From contig VFIW01000023.1 in NCBI GenBank assembly GCA_006386115.1, forward strand, positions 186,001 through 250,000: a stretch of 64,000 bases of DNA, written 5' to 3'. Shown here piece by piece: positions 31,139 to 42,905 of this stretch (its first letter is position 1; the number at the start of each line of letters is the position of its first letter). The stretch comes from Globisporangium splendens. Lineage: Eukaryota; Oomycota; Peronosporomycetes; Pythiales; Pythiaceae. Both the position numbers and the translations under genes were made by a program. Below the pieces are notes generated by a model. That model was not told the origin of the DNA and did no database searches. It saw only the letters and a list, made by a program, of their open reading frames with translations.

Positions 31139-32335
31139 ATGCCTCGAGTAAATCATGCTGTGACTCCTCGTGACGCAAGAGAGCCACGCAATATGGAGGA
31201 AATGAAACGTGGCGACTTTTTCGAGATAACCGATTGTGTCCAAGTCCGATTGCATTGTGCCATTCTTTGTTGGGTGGACGACGATGGGATCAGCATTGAA
31301 CGTAAAGACAATTGGATCAGAAGCGGGAAACTCGAAGCAATCGCGAATATTCTTGCAACTACTCCTGTTGTGATGAACAATTTGAAATTGCCTATTGCGC
31401 ACCAAACAGCCAGCAGCTCAGCACACAGTCGTTTTGTAGCCACAGCGCTCGACACAAAGCATGCTGCTCGCGAATGGAGTGAACACAGCGGCATTGAAGC
31501 GCAGCATCTGACCCCGAGAGTGATGAAAAGGATAATTGTACGATTGAGATACATGGATCCGCATCGTTTTGCGTGTTTTTCTCGATCCTCCTGTACACGC
31601 GAACTCTAGAAGCAGTTAAACTGCTTGAACATCGAACCAACCGCAAGTTGCTCGAGAGTGAGTTCAGTTGGCTTGCTTATGCTCTTCTTCATCCGAAGTC
31701 AAAGACGTCGACCTGGGAAGCACTCACTCTTCAATACTACGGCATCTCTAGTAGAGCCAATCGCATGCCAAGCGATATTATACGCAGTACAGCGACTGCA
31801 CTCTCGGTTACTCGTCTGGCTGCCTTGGACAATGTGGTTGACTCTCGCGAGGTGCGCCAGATCGACCGATTGCAAATCGTGATCGTCAAACCAAGAACAC
31901 GTGTTCGCACCGAACGAGGCTGTACTGCTTCATCTGTGCTGCTTGAGCAGGAAAACGAAACGGAACTTGAAATGTGTGGTTTGCTGACAGAGAGGTTGTA
32001 CTGTGCGCTCGCGCCAGGCTGTGACTTTGGATGGATTAGCCAAGATGACGTTGTTCGTGTGCGAGAGACTGGATCCTTGACGCACCTGTATCGTCGGCAT
32101 TGACGAGCTTGGCACTAAAAGGTTCGCCGCCACTGAAACGTACGGTGGCATTGTTGCAAGTGATTGGCGCCTCGCTGCGGTCGTTGTCATTGGTTCAGTT
32201 CTCATCCCAGCCCTGTTGGTGGACAGTGCACCTCGTGTGTGCAAAAATTCAAATCTTGTTGGATTCGACCCATTTTTCGACCTCAAATTCGGCACCATGC
32301 AAATTGTCATATATATAGTCATCCCATTAAAGTAC
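31139..32335 (+). pseudogene. Decayed leucine-rich-family gene
   Basis: Two overlapping plus-strand frames (31139-31609, 31573-32103) and a third (32100-32318) together read like one broken gene. Stretches such as SEFSWLAYALLHPKSKTSTWEALTL, GCDFGWISQDDVVRV and LQVIGASLRSLSLV resemble the leucine-rich proteins common in oomycete genomes. No intact start is seen, at least two frame changes are needed, and the repeats are incomplete. The family assignment is from memory and tentative. Confidence 0.4.
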
Positions 32336-32909
32336 GATCTGATGTTTGGCTAGCATTTCTTTCAATGAAGCAGATACGAATCGTTTTCCACCGTTGTTGC
32401 ACGTGGAACACTGCCGCTATGCTCCCCGAATCGTCGAAGGCATTCAAGTTGTTTCTGACATACTGTGAATTTGAGCGGTCGAATAGATTATGGTGCTCAA
32501 GGACTTTTCTTTTACTGATAAAGAACATCTCTAGAATCCACAACTCGTTTTAGACAGGAGATGAAAGACTGCTTTCTTTCAACGCTTACTTGTGCATCCA
32601 GAAATGAAGTAATTCATGCTCCTCTATTGTCGGCATTCTCTGGATCCCAGGATTGAGCGTGAATGCCAAATCTTGGTCAGAATGCCACACCGCATGCCTG
32701 GAAATTTTGATTGGTGGAAATATATAGCAAGGTGACCAACAAAAGGCAGATGTTGTCCACCATAGTAAATAAAACACAAATTAGTTCTCTTTTCTAAAGC
32801 ATCTGTGTCCCGCGTCGATAAACTTTATATTCGGGACCGACCCCGAATTTGATCTCGAGCAACGGTGACGCCTGTCCCGATTCGAGTGCCAAAGGACAAA
32901 AGAGCATAA
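32336..32909. other. Intergenic region / promoter
   Basis: About 570 bp before the next gene. No coding feature was recognised. The last ~100 bp are probably the leader of the zinc-module gene. Confidence 0.5.
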
Positions 32910-35873
32910 ATGGCGGACGGCGATGGCGGCAGCACGACCGAGAGCGAGTACTTTGAGGAACTGGACGCGCCCGACGACCGCGACTCTCTCGACGGCGTCA
33001 GCACACAGAGCTCAGCGCATCGCGGCGCGTCGAATGGCGCCTCTTGCGTCTTCGTAGGTGCCGTGAAGCTCGAGAACGAGGCTGCGCAACCGCACGTGTC
33101 GTCTGGTGCTGATGGTACAGAAGTAGCAGCAGCTACAGCGCTGCACTATGCAAGGAACGATGCGGCAAAAGAAGAGATTGTTGAACCTTCAGTTGGTGCG
33201 CCAATGGTGCAATCGATACCAGTAGACAGAGTGGCTGTCGTTCAAAGCAGGTTGAAACACGAGTCGCCCATTGCGCAGCCGGCCACTGCGTTGCCATCGA
33301 AGGCACCACCTCCAGTCCCAGCAGCGGCTGCCAGCAAGTCGCAATCTCCAGCATTGAGTTTTGTGCCACGATCAATGTCAAAAGCGCAAAGAACGTCGCA
33401 GCCAGCTGTCAATGTGTCAGCAGCAACTACGACAACAGCTTCCTCATTGCCTGTGAAGAGCAGCACGACTGGACCAGCAGAGTCGTCAGCGAAACATTGT
33501 GTACACAAGCCACCAGCGCCAGTTTTCGCGCCATACCGACGACGCAGGCTATCAGAAGAACAGCGAGATGGCGGGACGCATTTTGTAGCGGTTGCAGTGC
33601 CGCTGCGTCCCCCACCCATGAATTTTTCGGTCCCACAGCAGTTGAGCACGTACCATCCAACTCCACCGCCTCCAATGCCGCCACCATTGCCGCCCATGCA
33701 TGGTCCTCCGCGGCCATACGCTCCTCCGCACTTGTCACTGTTGCCCATGCGCGACCGTCCATTTCAGCCGCCGGCTACGCATATTCGCCCACCACCACTG
33801 CAACCGCCAGACATGCATGCTCGTCCACTCCAACCACCCTTGCCAGCGCTATATGTTCGTCCACCAGAACCGCAGCTGCGCAATTTTGATCGCCCTAGGC
33901 GACCAGTTGCGATGCACTACCAGATGCTTCCATCGCGCGAGATTGAAAGCAGTAACCAGACGCCGCACCGCTTGGGGCAGTGCGTCCATTGCCGTGCACA
34001 ACTGCCAACGACATCACTCAATACCAGAGGTCTCGCGTGTCATTGTTGTGGGAATCTATACCCAACGGGATCGTTTCCACTGAGCCAGCAACGACTCGTC
34101 CCAAGTTCGACTCGTCGCTGCCACGCGTGTTTTGAGGCGAGTGTCGCAAACAGCACACTACACGGCGTCCAAAATCTCGACAAGACCGCGCAGGCGATAA
34201 ATTCAGCAGCAACACTGCAGGTGATGTCTTCGATGACAGCGAGCCAAACGCAGGCTGCTCTGGCGCCAAATAGCGCAGTCCCAGTGGCGGCAGTTCCAAC
34301 TACAACTGCTTCTTCGCAGTCCATACCAGCGACCGAAGTGCTTCCACAAGTATTAGACGAGCCACTAACCGCAGGTGCTCAAGTTGAAAGAGTGGATCCA
34401 ACAAAGTGCGCAACCTGCCGCAAGGCTCTGACGACACTGAGGAAAGCACAAGCTGACGCCAGTGAAGAGCCTTTAGAATGTAGATGCTGCCACCGGCATC
34501 TGCCAAAGACGACGTTCTTTTCGAAAAGCCAGCGCAAGCAAGGGAAGCAGCGGTGCCACTGCTGTCTTGGTCAGCTTGTCAAGGCGCCTGATGAGAGGAA
34601 GAACCAAAACCAAAAGCAAGCGCTGTCATCTTCCAAAATGACTCCTTCCATCGCAGCTGCCGTGTCCAAGCGGCAACAGCAACTCGATTTAGACAATTTC
34701 GTCCTGACGGAACGCAAGATCGAGAGGCTCTTCTTTGCAAAGCGTGCGCTGCAGCGCAAACGCCAGACCAATGATCTCCGTGGCTCCACGCGCGTCGAGT
34801 ACGAAAAGCAGCTTGACAAGGAGGAACAGAAGTTGAAAGCGCTGGAGAAAAAGTATCGTGCAGAGCACTCTGTGGCGTTCAAGAAGGTTTCCAGTGCCAC
34901 CATTCTGGCGCCTAACCTGCCTGTAAAGGAGCGCGACAATGCTCCTAAAGGCAACGAAAGGCTGAAACGCGCACAGAGAAGAGAAACCGAGCGTGAGGCG
35001 AGACTGAAGTTAAGGAAGCAAAAGCACCGAGAAAAGCTTATGGTCACGCTGGCAGAGAAGGAAGAGGCGAAGAAGAGGAGCAAGGCGGCGGCAGAAGCGA
35101 GTGGTGGTGAGCCAGATACTGTAAACCTCATAGAAGAAGGGGAAGTGTTAGAGACTGAAGTTGAACCTGCAACTGCCAAAAAGAAGAGCGCTGCACCAAA
35201 GAAATCACCAGAAACTACGTCAAAGAAGCAGAAAGCGACGTCTACGTCTACCGCGCGAGAGGAGCCATCAACAGAGAAACCAGCGGAGCGAAAAGCGCCG
35301 ACAAAAAAGTCGTCTTCTGCGGTTTCAAGTCAAGAAAAATCAACGAAGAAACGGAAAACCTCGTCGAAAAAATCCGATACAGCAGCAAGCAATGCTGAGG
35401 ATGACGTTGACCCGTGGGTAGCTGCTCACGCTGAAATTGTCCAAGAACTCTCTCAATTACTCGAAAGCGGATTTGCCGAAACATTTGCTCAAGTAGAACC
35501 GGAAAAGACGAAGACGAAGAAAGCGGCATCGGCAAAGGTGAGCACTACGACTGCTACAGCGGTGAAGGCAAAATCAACGAAGGCACGCGTGAAAGAGGAA
35601 ACTCCTGCTAGTACGACAGCTTCGGCACCTGTCGCTGCAGGGAGAGCGAAGCGGGCGGCGAGTTCGATCAAACCAGAAGTGACGCAAAGCACACTCGCGA
35701 CAGCGGCAGTGAAAACAGGAAAGACGTCAAAGTTGCAAGTCCAAGTCATTCAGTCACCACCTGCGACAGATGTCGTCACGCGAGCGAGAAAGCGGTTGTT
35801 GGAGCCGATCGAGGTTATTGAGATCCCGGATTCACCACCACCAAATCCAATTGTCAAGCGGTCGCGTAGTTGA
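32910..35873 (+). CDS. Large basic protein with two Stc1-like zinc modules and a terminal SUMO-interaction-like motif
   Basis: A 987-residue single-exon gene (ATG 32910 in context AAATGG). Residues ~1-210 are acidic, then Ala/Ser-rich; residues ~230-345 are Pro-rich (runs of PPP with HARP/PLQPP). Two similar Cys modules follow: residues ~357-410 (CVHC, CHCC, F, CHAC) and ~495-557 ([27 protein letters not shown]). The CxxC...F-x-x-Q...CxxC spacing resembles the Stc1 zinc fold, which in fission yeast links RNAi to heterochromatin. Residues ~600-720 are a charged coiled coil and ~720-960 a Lys/Ser/Ala-rich tail typical of nuclear proteins. The end [12 protein letters not shown] looks like a SUMO-interaction motif followed by a basic KRSRS. 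I do not recognise the whole protein; nuclear or chromatin function is inferred. Confidence 0.7.
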   Translation: MADGDGGSTTESEYFEELDAPDDRDSLDGVSTQSSAHRGASNGASCVFVGAVKLENEAAQPHVSSGADGTEVAAATALHYARNDAAKEEIVEPSVGAPMVQSIPVDRVAVVQSRLKHESPIAQPATALPSKAPPPVPAAAASKSQSPALSFVPRSMSKAQRTSQPAVNVSAATTTTASSLPVKSSTTGPAESSAKHCVHKPPAPVFAPYRRRRLSEEQRDGGTHFVAVAVPLRPPPMNFSVPQQLSTYHPTPPPPMPPPLPPMHGPPRPYAPPHLSLLPMRDRPFQPPATHIRPPPLQPPDMHARPLQPPLPALYVRPPEPQLRNFDRPRRPVAMHYQMLPSREIESSNQTPHRLGQCVHCRAQLPTTSLNTRGLACHCCGNLYPTGSFPLSQQRLVPSSTRRCHACFEASVANSTLHGVQNLDKTAQAINSAATLQVMSSMTASQTQAALAPNSAVPVAAVPTTTASSQSIPATEVLPQVLDEPLTAGAQVERVDPTKCATCRKALTTLRKAQADASEEPLECRCCHRHLPKTTFFSKSQRKQGKQRCHCCLGQLVKAPDERKNQNQKQALSSSKMTPSIAAAVSKRQQQLDLDNFVLTERKIERLFFAKRALQRKRQTNDLRGSTRVEYEKQLDKEEQKLKALEKKYRAEHSVAFKKVSSATILAPNLPVKERDNAPKGNERLKRAQRRETEREARLKLRKQKHREKLMVTLAEKEEAKKRSKAAAEASGGEPDTVNLIEEGEVLETEVEPATAKKKSAAPKKSPETTSKKQKATSTSTAREEPSTEKPAERKAPTKKSSSAVSSQEKSTKKRKTSSKKSDTAASNAEDDVDPWVAAHAEIVQELSQLLESGFAETFAQVEPEKTKTKKAASAKVSTTTATAVKAKSTKARVKEETPASTTASAPVAAGRAKRAASSIKPEVTQSTLATAAVKTGKTSKLQVQVIQSPPATDVVTRARKRLLEPIEVIEIPDSPPPNPIVKRSRS

Positions 35874-36321
35874 CTGCGCGATTGTGTGTGCGATTCATAA
35901 CGCATTGGCGAAGAGCAGCATTGACGAGCAGCTATTGATACAGGAAAGAATTGCAAGCGTCACATTAGAGAGGACGGATTTCGTGACAGCTTTACATGAT
36001 GCTGTGATGCCTGGGTGGAGATCTTTAGCGCAGAGCAAGCATCGCTTCTAATAGACAACCCAGATCCCTTGTCTTCCCTCTTCTTCAAACCGCACAGAGC
36101 GCTGCCATTTTGAAGTGAAAAAGAGGCACCCACTGTTCCAAGACTGCACCCTCATTGGTTTCAAACAAAACTATAACTTCCGTTTTGGCACCCAGTTCAT
36201 ATACTAATGGTCAGATGCACTAAAATAACCTTTATCTAGGACAGTACTTTGAGGACGTTAATCTAGTGCACGTCCTAAAACTGTTGGCACATGCAATGCT
36301 CTGTCGCACTCATTGATCTTC
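35874..36321. other. Intergenic region / promoter
   Basis: Upstream region of Tim44-like gene 4. No GATACC or ACCGGT cluster like those of paralogues 2 and 3 was seen here. Confidence 0.5.
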
Positions 36322-37185
36322 ATGGCGCTTTTCGGCGGCAGGACGACGGCGATGGCAATGCCGCTGCTGCTGCGCCGCGCACCACAGACCCAGTCGAAAC
36401 TCTTCTCATCGTCCTCTTCGCCATCGGCACGACCCCTTGAGCGTGGCTGGAGCCACATTGTCAGCGCCTGCAAGCGCGCATTCGAGCGTCGTGCGACGCT
36501 CGCGCAATACCAAGAGAAGCAGCTTTTCTCGCCCGTGCCGCTGCCGCTGCGGGACATGTGGTACTTTGTGCAGCTGCAGATGCCGAGCCACACGCAGGTC
36601 GACTTGGAGGAGTTCCTGCGCGGCGCGCAATTCGCGGGCAAGACGCAGCTCCTGGCCGCGAATTCACACGAGTTCGCGCTCTTTGCTGCCGGTCAGGCCG
36701 ATATGACGACGTCGTCAGCTGCCGCCAGTCAGTTGGAATCGATCTGCATTCCGTACACGTACCGCGGTCTGCTGGAGGCGTCCAAGACGGCGTACGAGAC
36801 CAAGAAGCTGATTCTCGAGATCCAGGAGATCACGATCGACAAGGCGTTCGTGTCGGGAGTCAGGTACAACCAGTTCACGGAGAGCGAGTACGTGGACCTG
36901 ATTGAGGGTCGAGACGCGTCGCTGCTCTCGAACCAGCGGTCTTTTGCAGAGGACGCGACGATCGAGCACCTGACGATCGAAGTCGGCGCGCAGACGACCG
37001 AGACCCACAAGATGACGCTGTTGGGCGACGAGGAAGCGCTCGTGGAGCAGCAAAACTACCGGCGATGGCTCTTTGAATCCAAAGTCAGTGAGGACAGCGA
37101 GCTCGATTGGCGCATCCTCGCTGCGCACGGCATCAACAACCGCGCGAAAGAGATCGCGCCACGCAAGAGTCTCAAAGAGGAATGA
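36322..37185 (+). CDS. Tim44-like mitochondrial protein, paralogue 4
   Basis: A 287-residue single-exon gene starting at the ATG at 36322. The first ~40 residues (MALFGGRTTAMAMPLLLRRA..., then KLFSSSSSPSARP) are basic, free of acidic residues and end in the shared FSSSS motif, so a mitochondrial presequence is likely. The body has TLAQYQEKQLF, VDLEEFLRGAQFAGKTQ, SHEFALFAAG, then LTIEVGAQTTETHKM, WLFESKV and LDWRIL. It is closest to paralogue 5: both share the QYQE-x-x-x-F helix, KLILEIQ/NLILELQ, and FESKV. The C-terminus extends about 20 residues past the DWRI strand. It lies 265 bp upstream of LRR-membrane gene A. The domain assignment is an inference, as for the other paralogues. Confidence 0.65.
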   Translation: MALFGGRTTAMAMPLLLRRAPQTQSKLFSSSSSPSARPLERGWSHIVSACKRAFERRATLAQYQEKQLFSPVPLPLRDMWYFVQLQMPSHTQVDLEEFLRGAQFAGKTQLLAANSHEFALFAAGQADMTTSSAAASQLESICIPYTYRGLLEASKTAYETKKLILEIQEITIDKAFVSGVRYNQFTESEYVDLIEGRDASLLSNQRSFAEDATIEHLTIEVGAQTTETHKMTLLGDEEALVEQQNYRRWLFESKVSEDSELDWRILAAHGINNRAKEIAPRKSLKEE

Positions 37186-37450
37186 GTGGACGCCAGCATA
37201 GACACTCGAAATGGGTAATTAGCATGGTTAGCAGTGTCGAATAGATGCAATTTCCCGGCTTAACCTACTCTTCCAGCCACTGTCTTTTATGCCCCAAGAA
37301 CATGGACGAACGGCGACGAAAAAGCTGCTGCACGTCTAAAAAAGGGAGAATCTATTAATCTCCACTTGGCACTGTCTCATTTAGAGCGCGGGCAGGGAGG
37401 ATAACGACGACAGCGGCGGCGATGAACGCTATTTCCCGTCTTAGTGGAAG

Positions 37451-40136
37451 ATGGGACGCATGCCTAAACGAGCCAACGTGCGCAACCCGCGGAACCATCC
37501 TGGTTGGTGCTCTTTCGCGAGAACCACCGCGGTGGTTCCCATCGCTTTGATCCCTGAAGTCCCACCTGAAGATGCCCCAGCTCCGGCACCAGCAAGACAC
37601 AAACGAGCGCGGGTATCTCCGTCACAAGGCGCAGTCGCAGAGACAACAGCACTTACTTTTTCGTTTTCTGAGACGTCTGGCGCGCTCGGTCCTCCGCTGC
37701 TTTTCGTTGTCGTCGTGTGCATCCTATGGACCACGTGGCTGATCGTGCTCACGTTTGCGCCAAGTTGGACCGCCAACTACTTGGTGGACACCGAGGGCTA
37801 CGACGATGGGGATTTCTGGCTCATCGTCGAGTCCGAGCCATGGATAAAAGCGCTCAGCGGGTTCGGTTTGATCACCGTGGTCGGGTGCTACGTGTACGTG
37901 CTGGTGATGATGCTTTTCTGGCGAAACAAACAGTGTGGCGTCGAATCTGCCGGGTTAAAAAGCAGCGCAGTCGCTGGCAAACCGTCCTGCTCACTCTGTT
38001 ACCCCGCGTGTGCATGTCCGCGAAATGGCGGCGCCATCAAAACAAGCTGATTGCGTCTTGGAACGATCTCACGGGGTTCAACGGGTGCAACAGGAAGTTC
38101 TGGGTACGCTGTCGTTCTCGTGTCTTTGCTGCGATGCACGAGCACCAACGATGTTTTCTTTCTTTTGTGCCTTTGATTGTAGAATCTGTGGCTCAAGTGC
38201 ATCGACTTGACGCTGCAAACGATCGCGCTGATGCACATGCTCGAATCCGGGTTCCCGAGTGCGCTGAACTACGGCTACACGGTGCTTCTCGCTGCGAACG
38301 CGTCATCGTGCGTCGTCATGATCTGGTTCGGCACCCTCTCGTCGGCGTTCTTTGAAGTGCTCGTTGACTCCGTGCAAGTGCTGTTTAGGATGCATTTATT
38401 GCAAGTGTTTTTCTCTGCTGGTGCTGGCATATGTATCTGAGTTTGTGTCTCGTTCTCTGTGTGACCATAGCTTTGACTTGTTGTTCGCCGTGATGTTTCC
38501 GATCGTCGTGCTCGTGTACTGCTACAGCACCTTTGAGTTTGACCGCGAGCTGCTGGAATTAAACGTCGCCGTGTTCCCAGCCGGCGGCTTTGAGAGACAG
38601 GCGCGCATGGCCGCGAACCCATCCGAGCTCTTCCTCTTTCATACGAGCTTTGACTCGCTTCGCATCCAGACGCCGCTCGAGTTTTTGCTGCGCATCGGCA
38701 TGAACCTCTCGTTTTGCAATCGACTGAAACGCGTGGTCGAGATCCAGGTCGCGAGTCGCACACAGCTTGGTCGGAGCTCCGCGATGGTTGGCGATCCCGT
38801 TTGCCGCGTTTGGTGTCGTGGTGCTCATGTGCACGAACAGATCCGAGACGGTCTCGACCTCTGCGTGCGCTTCGTATCCCGAGTGCATCACACACGCTCG
38901 ACGATGGCGTCCAGCAGGCCTGTGTCCGTGCCTGATCCTCGTGGACGCGGACAAATCGCCACGCACGTACGACGAGTGGATGCACCCCGTTGATATGACC
39001 TCCGTCGTGACCGAGCTCGCAAAGTCTGCTGATCTGCGGGTGCTGCAGTTGATCAATCGACGTCTCGTGGAGTTTCCAGAGCCATTGCGACGCTGCACCA
39101 ACCTCAAGCACATGTACGTTGTTGCGGTCACTTGCTTAGTATATCCACCTGCAATCCTTGTTCTCTAAAGCCACTCTGTGTTGTTTTTGTGTTGATGTGA
39201 AAAATATACTTCCAACCGAAAACCAGTTCGCTGTTGTACACGGAGATCAAGACACTTCCAGCGTGGCCAGATACGTTTGGGAAACTGGAATACCTGTAAG
39301 GATTGTCGACGCTTTTTGGATAGGCTTGGACAAATTAGACTGCTCGCATGCTGAGTTCGTGTGTTTGTAGGCACATTGAAGGGAAAAGTGGGTTCCAAAA
39401 CCTCGAGAGTCTCCCCGAAGATCTCTTTGCCGGCATGCCCACCTTGGCGTATCTTCACTTGGGCGTGCACCCGCACTTGCCAAAGCTGCCTTCCTTCCGC
39501 GGCCTCACGAATGCCAAGCACATAATGCTGGCACTCCTCTTTGGTATCACTGAGATTCCCTCCTTGGATCCGCCCTCGAAACTCGAACGGTTGGATCTCG
39601 TGTACCTCTCGGGGGTCCCCAGACTTCCCGACTTGGCCCCACTTCGGCGGCAGCTTCGCACTTTGACTTTGTATCGACCGAACCAGATCTGCTGCAATGG
39701 CTTCATCGGCGGGTGCAACCTGTCGCATCCGTATTGCGCCGCGAATGCGCCATTGCATATCCCATCTGACGTGCGCTGCATTCAGGATGTAGCACCTCTG
39801 GCGACGACGACGACGACGCTGGAGATCATTCGCGCGAATGCAAATACCGTGTGCCAGAACCCGACGTTGCAGATCCCTGAGACCCTCACAAAGGAGTCAA
39901 TCGACATGTGCCAAGGTGTCCCATTTCGCGAATGCCAACGATTTCGTGATGATACTGTTGACGGTGGAAATGGGACCCGCGTTCCCGACACAGGGATCTG
40001 TTTCAATACGCGCATGCAGGTACTCGCGTGTACGCTTGATCCGCTGAAAGTTACGCTTCGGAAGCAGCAAATCCTCCGCAGAGTGGGGCCAGTCTGCAAT
40101 CCAGAGGTCGAAGCGTGGCTCGGATGCACAAAGTGA
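37451..40136 (+). pseudogene. Multi-pass membrane/leucine-rich protein A, frame-broken
   Basis: Five exons are aligned with paralogue B: 37451-38103, 38183-38373, 38471-39113, 39227-39295 and 39371-40136. Exon 1 encodes a Pro-rich N-terminus, two membrane helices (LFVVVVCILWTTWLIVLTF; LSGFGLITVVGCYVYVLVMMLF) and the conserved GYDDGDFW. Exon 2 holds the NLWLKCIDLTLQ and ANASSCVVMIWFG segments. Exon 3 carries another membrane part and YDEWMHPVDMTSVV. Exons 4-5 carry leucine-rich repeats (ESLPEDLFAGMPTLAYLHLG...) and a Cys-rich end. Two breaks are visible: a frame change in exon 1 between ~37930 and ~38010 (exon length 653 is not a multiple of three), and a deletion with frame change in exon 3 near 38755-38790. 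Intron 2 begins GCAAGT rather than GT. Its function in oomycetes is not known to me. Confidence 0.7.
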
Positions 40137-41088
40137 AGAAGACTGACTAGGCATTTATCGCACAATGAAGCTGCTAAAACGTTTAATCGTCGTAGAAAGA
40201 CTTTAGTAGGAAATGGGAGCGTGACATTGATCATTGACAAGAAGTCTGCGGCTTGAACCACGTGCATTGCGCGCATTCGCACAAGATCGTCGCTCCTTCA
40301 TGGATGAATCTGCCGACCTAGTCTTCTCTAGTGAATCTCGAGCGCTTCCTCAATGTACACATACAAACAACGGAAGGAAAACACACACACCGAGCCGCAC
40401 GCAGTCCAAGATGCACATACATATGCTTTTACTGCAAAGAAACTATCCATACGAAAATGCATACAGAAAAGCAAAAACGTGTGCATGCATAAATACTGCA
40501 TACGAATTACGATGTTGGGCTAAATAGCGGCGATCCAGCGTCCCCACTCGGAGCTTCATGGTAAAAAGACGAATGAGCAAATGAAGTCCTGTGCGACGCT
40601 CGTCTCGGAGTCCAACCAGTCGACCACGAGCACAGCCACCACAGCACCGCCTGTCAAGCCTTCGTCTCGCCACTCACTTGTCGCAGCCAAGTTGTGTCGC
40701 TTGAGTGCTGCTTGGATGTTGCTCATCCGCCTGTCTCACACAGTGACGTTATCAGTACCACTGCACTGATGGGAGATGTTGACATCAGCACCACCAAGAA
40801 ACCTACCCCTAGTACAAATACATGTACCAGAAAGATGGCATGCGCTCGATCCTTATGAGACGTATGAACAGCGCGAAGAGGCGCGGACTTGAATGGGACC
40901 GGAACCATTGCCTCAACGGTGAACAGAATTGTTATTCGGACGCTAGACCCTGAAGCAAGTAACACGTTTGGAGACATGGAAGACAACGAAACTAGCGCTT
41001 CGGACGGGACCTTGAGCAATGATCAAGGTGGGAGTGCGACATCCAGTCCGTCAACAATATAGGACGACAAACTCGATGATATTGTTGA
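40137..41088. other. Intergenic region, target of the retrotransposon
   Basis: No intact gene. A broken plus-strand frame just before the insertion (about 40880-41060) resumes on the other side of the element (from 48745). The retrotransposon therefore landed in older, already decayed sequence. Confidence 0.45.
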
Positions 41089-41093
41089 GCTTC

Positions 41094-41745
41094 TGTAATG
41101 GGCTACACCTAGCCATTACATGAAGGTGGATCTGTTCCCAGATTTAGTGTGCCACACACCACCTTCAGTGTGCATTGTGGAGAGACAATTAACAAAGGGA
41201 TTACAGTACGACAGTCCCCACATGCACATGTCACGTCATCCCATGACGTCACGAGCGCTCTCTGTGCTGATCAGTGCAGAATGTTGTTCACATGCACTAA
41301 TCAGTACAGAGTGATGACATCCATGTACTAATCAAGTACTGAGTGATGGTTCCTACTTGGGAAACTGCACTGGTGATGAGACCGACGTGTCCTTGACACC
41401 CAAAGTGAGTGGCTGTAGCCAATCACTTCACAGGGAACCTTCCACATCACTTCAAGTTCAAGTTTCCAGAAGATCTCGTGGGTTCAACCTCAGTGTACCC
41501 AAGGTTTTATATATCAGATTCATAGGTTTTATTGTGTATGTTTAGGTATTAGTTATAAAACCTGTAGGATCCCTTGGGGTTCATTCGTAAGTAGCGACAG
41601 GAACCATAAGCATTTCAATTCAGTTGCAATTTTACCCTCAAGTACTCAAGTCGTCTTCTCTCCCTCCAAGTCGGGAGATCGCTTCCTCGTCGCACAAGCG
41701 TGTGTGCCGTGTTTTGGGGACTGTTGTGAACAGCGCCCCATCACA
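41094..41745 (+). repeat. 5' LTR
   Basis: 652 bp, starting TGTAATGGG and ending CCCCATCACA (the inverted end mutated from CCCCATTACA). A TATATA box lies near 41509. One intact CRE palindrome TGACGTCA is at 41244-41251; its neighbour is mutated. Three imperfect copies of a CTRATCAGTRCAGA-like sequence lie between about 41268 and 41345. Confidence 0.93.
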
Positions 41746-41747
41746 CC

Positions 41748-41765
41748 TGGTAGCACTTCGAGCGG
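41748..41765 (+). promoter_or_regulatory. Primer-binding site
   Basis: Two bases after the 5' LTR the sequence TGGTAGCACTTCGAGCGG begins with TGG, as expected for pairing to the CCA end of a tRNA primer. The exact tRNA was not identified. Confidence 0.6.
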
Positions 41766-41849
41766 TCCTTCCAGCGACCAAGCCAAGAAAGGTTTGACGA
41801 AGCGGCTTTGAGCACTTCGCGCATTCCTGTCCAAGACCTACTTCCGTCC

Positions 41850-42905
41850 ATGTCTGAGAACATGGAAGGAGTAGATGTGCCACTCGGTCCAGCAGTACCG
41901 GAAACTGTCGAGTTGACGAATGAGTATTTTCCTCATTTGTCTCCTTATGAGTGGTCGGCGCTGGAGCGGATGCGAAACGTCATCGGGGAGGCTGCTGTAA
42001 TCAGCCTGCTACGATCGGCGTCTCCTGAAGACCAGAAGAACGCCGCGGTCAGTTTCATGCACCACGAGATTACTGAATCTCGAAAGCAGGTCGCAACCCC
42101 TGTTTCGTCCTTCAGGACGGTGCCGCTGAAGCTGGACGTCTCTCCGTACCGTGGCGGAGAGAACGAACCTCTTTCGAGATGGTTCGTCGAGTTGGATGCA
42201 GCCATCACTGCAAGACAACTTCGTGACCCAATGCAGCGAGTGTTGTTCGCGATGTCCAACCTTGCGGGTCGTGCAAAGAGCTGGGCTTATGGGAAGCGTT
42301 TGTCGGATCCAAACTGCTTCTACAGCTACGAAGACTTCAAGGCGGAGCTCAAGGCAGCGTTTGAACCACCGCAGAGCGAGTTCCGTGCGCGTGCCGAGTT
42401 CCTCAAGCTTCGCCAAGGCCGTTTCGATCTGCATTCGTATGCACAACGAGCGCGCTTCCTGGTCTCAAGCATCGTTGACGAGCCGATTGATGTTCCAACG
42501 CAAGTTGTGACGTTCATGACGGGTCTGAACGACGGGCCAATCCGGAACCAATTGTTCCGTGAGTATCCCAAGACGCTGGACGAAGCCATCAGCCGTGCGA
42601 TGCAAGAAGAGTTCAGCATCAAGCAAGCCAAGTTCCAAGGGTTTCCGTCAAGGCCACCAAGACAAGCGAATGTCGCGCACGATGGCCCAGAGCCGATGGA
42701 CATCTCGTACATTTCCACGCCTGGAAATGGACGTCCTCACAACGATGGAAAATGTTTCCGTTGTGGGAAGTCGGGTCACTTCGCTCGGAACTGCAAAGTG
42801 TCTTTGCCTGACCGGCAAACGACACAGGGCTCGCGCTCGAACAACTCCGGTCGCGGCCGTGGATTCGATCGTTCCCAACGTTCAAAAAACGGGAACGACC
42901 AGTAG
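41850..42905 (+). CDS. Gag polyprotein
   Basis: 351 residues from the ATG at 41850 to the TAG at 42903-42905. Residues ~90-260 form the retrotransposon Gag domain (PYRGGENEPLSRWFVELDAAI, LAGRAKSWAY, FKAELKAAFEPP, LRQGRFDLHSYAQR). The C-terminal part has one CCHC zinc knuckle (CFRCGKSGHFARNC), followed by an Arg/Gly/Ser-rich nucleic-acid-binding tail. It forms the virus-like particle shell and packages element RNA. Its last codons contain the slippery heptamer used to enter pol. Confidence 0.92.
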   Translation: MSENMEGVDVPLGPAVPETVELTNEYFPHLSPYEWSALERMRNVIGEAAVISLLRSASPEDQKNAAVSFMHHEITESRKQVATPVSSFRTVPLKLDVSPYRGGENEPLSRWFVELDAAITARQLRDPMQRVLFAMSNLAGRAKSWAYGKRLSDPNCFYSYEDFKAELKAAFEPPQSEFRARAEFLKLRQGRFDLHSYAQRARFLVSSIVDEPIDVPTQVVTFMTGLNDGPIRNQLFREYPKTLDEAISRAMQEEFSIKQAKFQGFPSRPPRQANVAHDGPEPMDISYISTPGNGRPHNDGKCFRCGKSGHFARNCKVSLPDRQTTQGSRSNNSGRGRGFDRSQRSKNGNDQ

